Assembly (NCBI GenBank): GCA_900769285.1
Contig: CAAGGB010000162.1
Location: 1 to 8,506, forward strand
Reading direction: 5' to 3'
Origin: Victivallales bacterium
GTDB lineage: Bacteria; Verrucomicrobiota; Lentisphaeria; Oligosphaerales; Oligosphaeraceae
DNA length: 8,506 bases
The position numbers and the translations under genes were made by a program. Below, in pieces: positions 5,891 to 8,506 of the stretch (the first letter of the stretch is position 1; each line of letters begins with the position of its first letter). The notes under the pieces were generated by a model. It did no database searches. It saw nothing but the letters and a program-made list of their open reading frames with translations, and was not told where the DNA came from.

Positions 5891-5956
5891 CCTCGCACCA
5901 ATTCCCATGCTAGCAGACGACTTGCCCGAACAATCCACAACCGCGCCACGCCTCAC

Positions 5957-6136
5957 TCACAGCGGAATGCCAATCTGCTGGCCTTCCCAGGTGGCCGGGC
6001 GGCTCCACGGCAGCTTTGTGTCCGGCGGCAGCTCATCCTGATGGACGCAGCCCGCCAGCGTCAGCGTCAGCAGCGACGCCGCCAGCGCCAGCAGCAGCGT
6101 CCCCGTCCGCCAGCCTTGTGTTCTGTTCTTGCCCAT
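5957..6136 (-). CDS. Small lipoprotein (59 aa) upstream of murG
   Basis: A short predicted lipoprotein. The N-terminus MGKNRTQGWR is followed by a hydrophobic segment (13-28) and the lipobox LAGC, with the lipidated cysteine at residue 30. The mature part is only 30 residues, rich in Pro, Trp and Gln (PPDTKLPWSRP, ATWEGQQIGIPL), and looks like an extended peptide rather than a folded domain. The open frame continues upstream to 6205, but the ATG at 6136 has GGAG (plus-strand 6146-6149) nine bases before it and gives a normal signal peptide, so I use it. Residue +2 after the cysteine is Val, not Asp, so outer-membrane sorting is possible in a Lol-type system. Function is unknown; its position before murG suggests an envelope role. 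Confidence 0.75.
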   Translation of the reverse strand: MGKNRTQGWRTGTLLLALAASLLTLTLAGCVHQDELPPDTKLPWSRPATWEGQQIGIPL

Positions 6137-6218
6137 AGCTCTCGACTCCATAGCCTGCTCTGCGCCTCTCGGCGCCGTTTCCGTTCCGATGTGTCCAACT
6201 GCCATTCAGACAGACGAT

Positions 6219-6263
6219 GACGTCGGCGAGGTGGCCTTGTGGCTCTGGCCTCCCGCCGACGTC
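6219..6263 (-). other. Long inverted repeat between the 32-aa gene and the lipoprotein gene
   Basis: GACGTCGGCG (6219-6228) and CGCCGACGTC (6254-6263) form a perfect ten-base inverted repeat. The 25-base loop contains a further GGCC/GGCC pairing, so the full stem could be longer. It lies in the 176-base gap between the 32-residue membrane peptide gene and the lipoprotein gene, the largest gap in this cluster. There is no T-run on the minus strand. It may mark partial termination, mRNA processing or a dyad operator. Confidence 0.4.
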
Positions 6264-6312
6264 CCGCTGTCCGCTGACCTGCGTGTGGCCAGCTCTGTGC
6301 CGTCTTTCCGGC

Positions 6313-6411
6313 TCAGATGCCGAACAGCCCGCGCAGCTCCAGGAACTGGAAGGCGACGGCGGCGGCCAGGCCGAGGAACGACAGTATCATGCAAATGCCA
6401 AACAACTTCAT
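6313..6411 (-). CDS. Tiny membrane protein (32 aa)
   Basis: A very short gene, easily missed by length cut-offs. The peptide opens MKLFGICMILSFLG and ends FQFLELRGLFGI. Residues 2-22 are hydrophobic enough for a single membrane span, followed by a short amphipathic tail with one Glu-Leu-Arg. Support for translation is unusually good: a perfect AGGAGGT (plus-strand 6421-6427) lies nine bases before the ATG at 6411, the strongest Shine-Dalgarno site in the window. It lies 50 bases downstream of the 489-residue coiled-coil gene on the same strand and is probably cotranscribed with it. No family is recognised. Small single-span proteins often modulate a larger membrane partner; the coiled-coil protein would be the obvious candidate, but that is inference. 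Confidence 0.7.
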   Translation of the reverse strand: MKLFGICMILSFLGLAAAVAFQFLELRGLFGI

Positions 6412-6420
6412 GATGTTATG

Positions 6421-6427
6421 ACCTCCT
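6421..6427 (-). promoter_or_regulatory. Consensus Shine-Dalgarno of the 32-aa gene
   Basis: On the minus strand this reads AGGAGGT, complementary to the 16S rRNA 3' end, nine bases before the ATG at 6411. It is the main evidence that the tiny gene is translated. Confidence 0.75.
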
Positions 6428-6461
6428 GCGTCTTGGCGGATGGCTTCTCACACGTTCTAGC

Positions 6462-7931
6462 TCACAGGCCGAGTCCGTCGGCGGTGCTCTTGGCCTCCTG
6501 CTCCATGCGGCGGGCGCTCTCGGCCTGGCGGCGCTCGCGCTCGCGGAGCTCGGCGTCACGCTTGGCGGAGGCGGCGGCCTCGCGCTCGTCGTCGAGCTGC
6601 TTCACCTGCTCGGCGTGGTCGATGGAGAGGATGACGCGGTCGCCCTCGTTGACGTCGGCGATGCTGCCGCGGATGACGTAGGCGACGCTGGAGTAGTCGT
6701 TGCACTCCTTGACCTTGAGCTTGACGGGCGTCTTGGCCTGTGACTTGGAGTTGATGACGATGAGCTGGACGCCGGGGCAGAGCTGGCGGTTGTTGCCGGA
6801 GACAATGACGAAGTTGCACTCCTTGTCGACCTTGCGGACATCGCAGGCGACATCCTTGCTGACGTCCTTGAGCGCGGTGATGACGGGCGCCTGGAGTGGG
6901 TCAGGCTCCTCGGCGTTGAGCTGCTTGGCGGTCTTGAGCTCGTTGAGCATCCGCGCCTTCTGGCGGTTCTCCTCCTGGAGGAGGCTGTTCTCCTTGCTGA
7001 CCTTGGCCATGTTCTCCTCGATGCGCTTCTGCTCGGCCTGGACCTCGTTGACCGTGTTCTTCATCTGCTCGGACTGCTCCTCGAGGCGGCGCTTGGCGGC
7101 GCGGAGGTCGCGGAGGGTGCGGTCAATCTCGGCGGCGTCGGCGACGAAGCGCTTGAGCTGGTCGTTGAGCCGGCGCGCGTCGCTCTCGGAGGCGACCCGG
7201 GCGAGGTCGGCGTTCAGCTCGGACGTCCAGTTGTCGTAGTTGGCGAGCTTGTCGCGGAAGTCGCCCATGGAGGTGAGGATGGCGACGAGGCGCTTCTCCT
7301 GGGCGGCCTGGGCGGCGGCGAAGTCGTCGAAGAGCTTCTCGATGGTGAAGCGTCCCTCGGCGATGGCGCAGGCGTTGAAGCGTGCGGGGTCGAGCTCGCC
7401 CTTGTCGAGGTTGAGGGCGTCGGCGACCTGGTCGAGGCGCTCGCGGATCTTCTGGTCGCGGTCGTAGAGCGTCTTGGCGCTGGCCTTGAGCTGATTGAGG
7501 GGCGTCTGATAGTCGGCGCTGGCGCAGAGGGCGTCGGCCTTGACGCTGCGGTTTCCGGCGTGGCGTCCCATGGCGACGAGTGTCTGGGCGAACGCCAGGG
7601 TCTGCTCATGGCGCTTCTGGAGGGCGGCCTTGAGGGCGTTGACGGCGGCGCTGACGCTCTGCTGGTTGGACTTGAACTGCTCGAAGCCGAGGGAGCCGTT
7701 CTCCTTGCCGCCGTCGCGGGCGGGTGTGTAGGAGACCTGCTGCAGCTCGTCCTCGACGGGGACGTCCTCAAGGCTTCCCAGCTCCCTGGACACGTCCAGA
7801 AGTCCCTTCGCCAATGCCTCGGAGTGGCTGCGGAACAGCTTGCGCTGGTCCGACAGCTTCCAGCTCAGAACAGCCACCGCAATCGACAGCAACAGCACCA
7901 GCACGGCGAAAATCTTGCCCAAAATACCCAT
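6462..7931 (-). CDS. Membrane-anchored coiled-coil protein with C-terminal beta domain (489 aa)
   Basis: A large envelope protein of unknown function. Residues 5-23 form one N-terminal membrane span (LGKIFAVLVLLLSIAVAVL) without a clear cleavage site, so it is probably an inner-membrane anchor with the body outside the cytoplasm. Residues 28-55, 85-120, 145-175 and 195-340 are charged helices, the last a long coiled coil with repeated Glu, Gln, Arg and Leu. Residues 360-440 look like a small beta domain (CNFVIVSGNNRQLCPGVQL, then SSVAYVIRGSIADVNEGD) of a kind ending in a GD turn. Residues 440-485 are a charged helical tail. Six cysteines (136, 188, 363, 372, 385, 410), four of them in or beside the beta domain, could form disulfides. 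The start has GGGAG nine bases upstream. It is the first gene of the envelope cluster that ends in murG. Codon choice is strongly G/C-ending, hinting at abundant expression. Confidence 0.88.
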   Translation of the reverse strand: MGILGKIFAVLVLLLSIAVAVLSWKLSDQRKLFRSHSEALAKGLLDVSRELGSLEDVPVEDELQQVSYTPARDGGKENGSLGFEQFKSNQQSVSAAVNALKAALQKRHEQTLAFAQTLVAMGRHAGNRSVKADALCASADYQTPLNQLKASAKTLYDRDQKIRERLDQVADALNLDKGELDPARFNACAIAEGRFTIEKLFDDFAAAQAAQEKRLVAILTSMGDFRDKLANYDNWTSELNADLARVASESDARRLNDQLKRFVADAAEIDRTLRDLRAAKRRLEEQSEQMKNTVNEVQAEQKRIEENMAKVSKENSLLQEENRQKARMLNELKTAKQLNAEEPDPLQAPVITALKDVSKDVACDVRKVDKECNFVIVSGNNRQLCPGVQLIVINSKSQAKTPVKLKVKECNDYSSVAYVIRGSIADVNEGDRVILSIDHAEQVKQLDDEREAAASAKRDAELRERERRQAESARRMEQEAKSTADGLGL

Positions 7932-8186
7932 GTAGGAAGGCTCCCTGCAAAGTTGACGTTATGATGATGAAACACTAGCCAGTCGAAGGACGCCCGCCGG
8001 GGCGGGCGCGTCGCAGTCCTCCGCAGCCTGCGGCGACGCCGATTTGGCGCTCCGCGGGACACACGTCGGGACAGACACACAAAAGGTACTCGCAAATGGG
8101 CAGTTTGCAAATGGCAAGGCCGCGTTTTTTGCCTCGCCGCGCCATTTTTTTGGCGGCGCGTGCCCTTGCGCGGGATGTCCGCCGTC
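7932..8186 (-). other. Structured spacer upstream of the 489-aa gene
   Basis: No gene is evident in these 255 bases. CGCCCGC-CGGG-GCGGGCG (7991-8008) is a perfect seven-base stem with a tetraloop. Next to it GCGTCG pairs with CGACGC across a smaller CCGCA-GCC-TGCGG hairpin (about 8007-8038). Farther up, CGCGCC (8138-8143) pairs with GGCGCG (8155-8160) around a T-rich loop, and GCAAATGG occurs twice (from about 8092 and 8107). This must hold the 3' end of the prepilin peptidase transcript and the promoter of the 489-residue gene. I found no convincing -35/-10 pair. Confidence 0.45.
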
Positions 8187-8506
8187 TCACCAGCACTTTC
8201 CGACGAGCAGCCAGGCGAGCGCAGCCAGGGAGAGGAAGGGGGCGAAGGGTACGGACCAGCCTTGTCGGCCACGGCTGACGGCAAGCCGCAGCAGCCCGAA
8301 CGCGAAGCCCAGGCAGGAGGCGGCGCAGAGGATGTAGAGGCAGGCGTCAGGCCCCAGGAACGCGCCCAGCATCATCAGGTACTTGACGTCGCCCCACCCC
8401 ATGACGGTGAGGTCCGGACGGCGCAGCCGGGCGGACAGGACGCTGCCGACGGCGGCCAGCGGCCCCAGCAGCAGCAGCCCCGCGGCCAGCCCCAGCAGGC
8501 TGTCCA
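8187..8506 (-). CDS. Type IV prepilin peptidase (A24 family), C-terminal part
   Basis: The enzyme cleaves the leader of type IV prepilins or type II secretion pseudopilins at the cytoplasmic face of the inner membrane, and often methylates the new N-terminus. About 105 residues are visible; the N-terminal part lies beyond the right edge. The segment begins DSLLGLAAGLLLLGPLAAVG, a membrane helix. MGWGDVKYLMMLGAFLG follows, with the conserved GxGDVK motif whose aspartate is the second catalytic residue of the family. Next come a helix (YILCAASCLGFAFGLLRLAV), PFAPFLSLAALAWLL (the usual PFGPFL motif with A for G), and a short GKCW end. The first catalytic aspartate is off the window. An internal ATG at 8402 is not the start, because the frame continues upstream with family-like sequence. 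It indicates pili or a type II-like secretion system elsewhere in the genome. Confidence 0.9.
   Translation of the reverse strand, partial: DSLLGLAAGLLLLGPLAAVGSVLSARLRRPDLTVMGWGDVKYLMMLGAFLGPDACLYILCAASCLGFAFGLLRLAVSRGRQGWSVPFAPFLSLAALAWLLVGKCW

Noticed and set aside
5510..6220. Plus-strand 236-residue frame opposite murG
   Set aside because: Arg/His/Gln-rich composition typical of the antisense of GC-rich coding DNA, and murG motifs are clear on the other strand.
7865..8284. Minus-strand 139-residue frame between the prepilin peptidase and the 489-residue gene
   Set aside because: It overlaps the start of one real gene and the end of another out of frame, runs through hairpins, and lacks a start signal.

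Overview
The window is GC-rich bacterial chromosome, apart from an AT-rich repeat array at the left edge and a short AT-rich promoter island near 1600-1700. The core genes are ordinary housekeeping genes of a Gram-negative-type cell: ssb, rsmE, murG, a lipoprotein with a lipobox, and a type IV prepilin peptidase. The rest are lineage-restricted secreted or membrane coiled-coil proteins. An SSB tail made of MGGYPQQGYQ repeats, a short lipoprotein beside murG and large membrane-anchored coiled-coil proteins fit the PVC superphylum, possibly Lentisphaerota. That is an inference from general style, not from a marker gene, and it is weakly held.

Layout. Positions 1-300 hold four direct repeats plus a decayed fifth; 301-565 has no convincing gene. 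On the minus strand, 566-970 and 1030-1431 are two near-identical secreted coiled-coil genes, each with a strong ribosome binding site. A divergent AT-rich promoter island (1590-1700) separates them from the plus-strand genes. A long structured leader (1702-1951) precedes ssb (1952-2809). A 250-base spacer with strong inverted repeats leads to rsmE (3060-3794) and an unrecognised 263-residue protein (3875-4666). From 4745 to 7931 the minus strand carries an envelope cluster. In transcription order it is a 489-residue membrane-anchored coiled-coil protein, a 32-residue membrane peptide missed by simple ORF cut-offs, a 59-residue lipoprotein and murG. The right edge (8187-8506) is the C-terminal part of a minus-strand prepilin peptidase.

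How the genes fit together. ssb (DNA metabolism) and rsmE (16S rRNA modification) are core functions. The murG cluster combines peptidoglycan lipid II synthesis with three envelope proteins of unknown role, so a part in cell-wall growth or envelope organisation is a reasonable guess. The duplicated coiled-coil pair and the 489-residue protein share a strongly G/C-ending codon choice, suggesting high expression. I see no phage, transposon, CRISPR array, tRNA or rRNA. The most distinctive material is the duplicated secreted coiled-coil pair, the repeat-tailed SSB with its structured leader, the envelope micro-cluster with its tiny gene, and the alternating higher-order repeat array.
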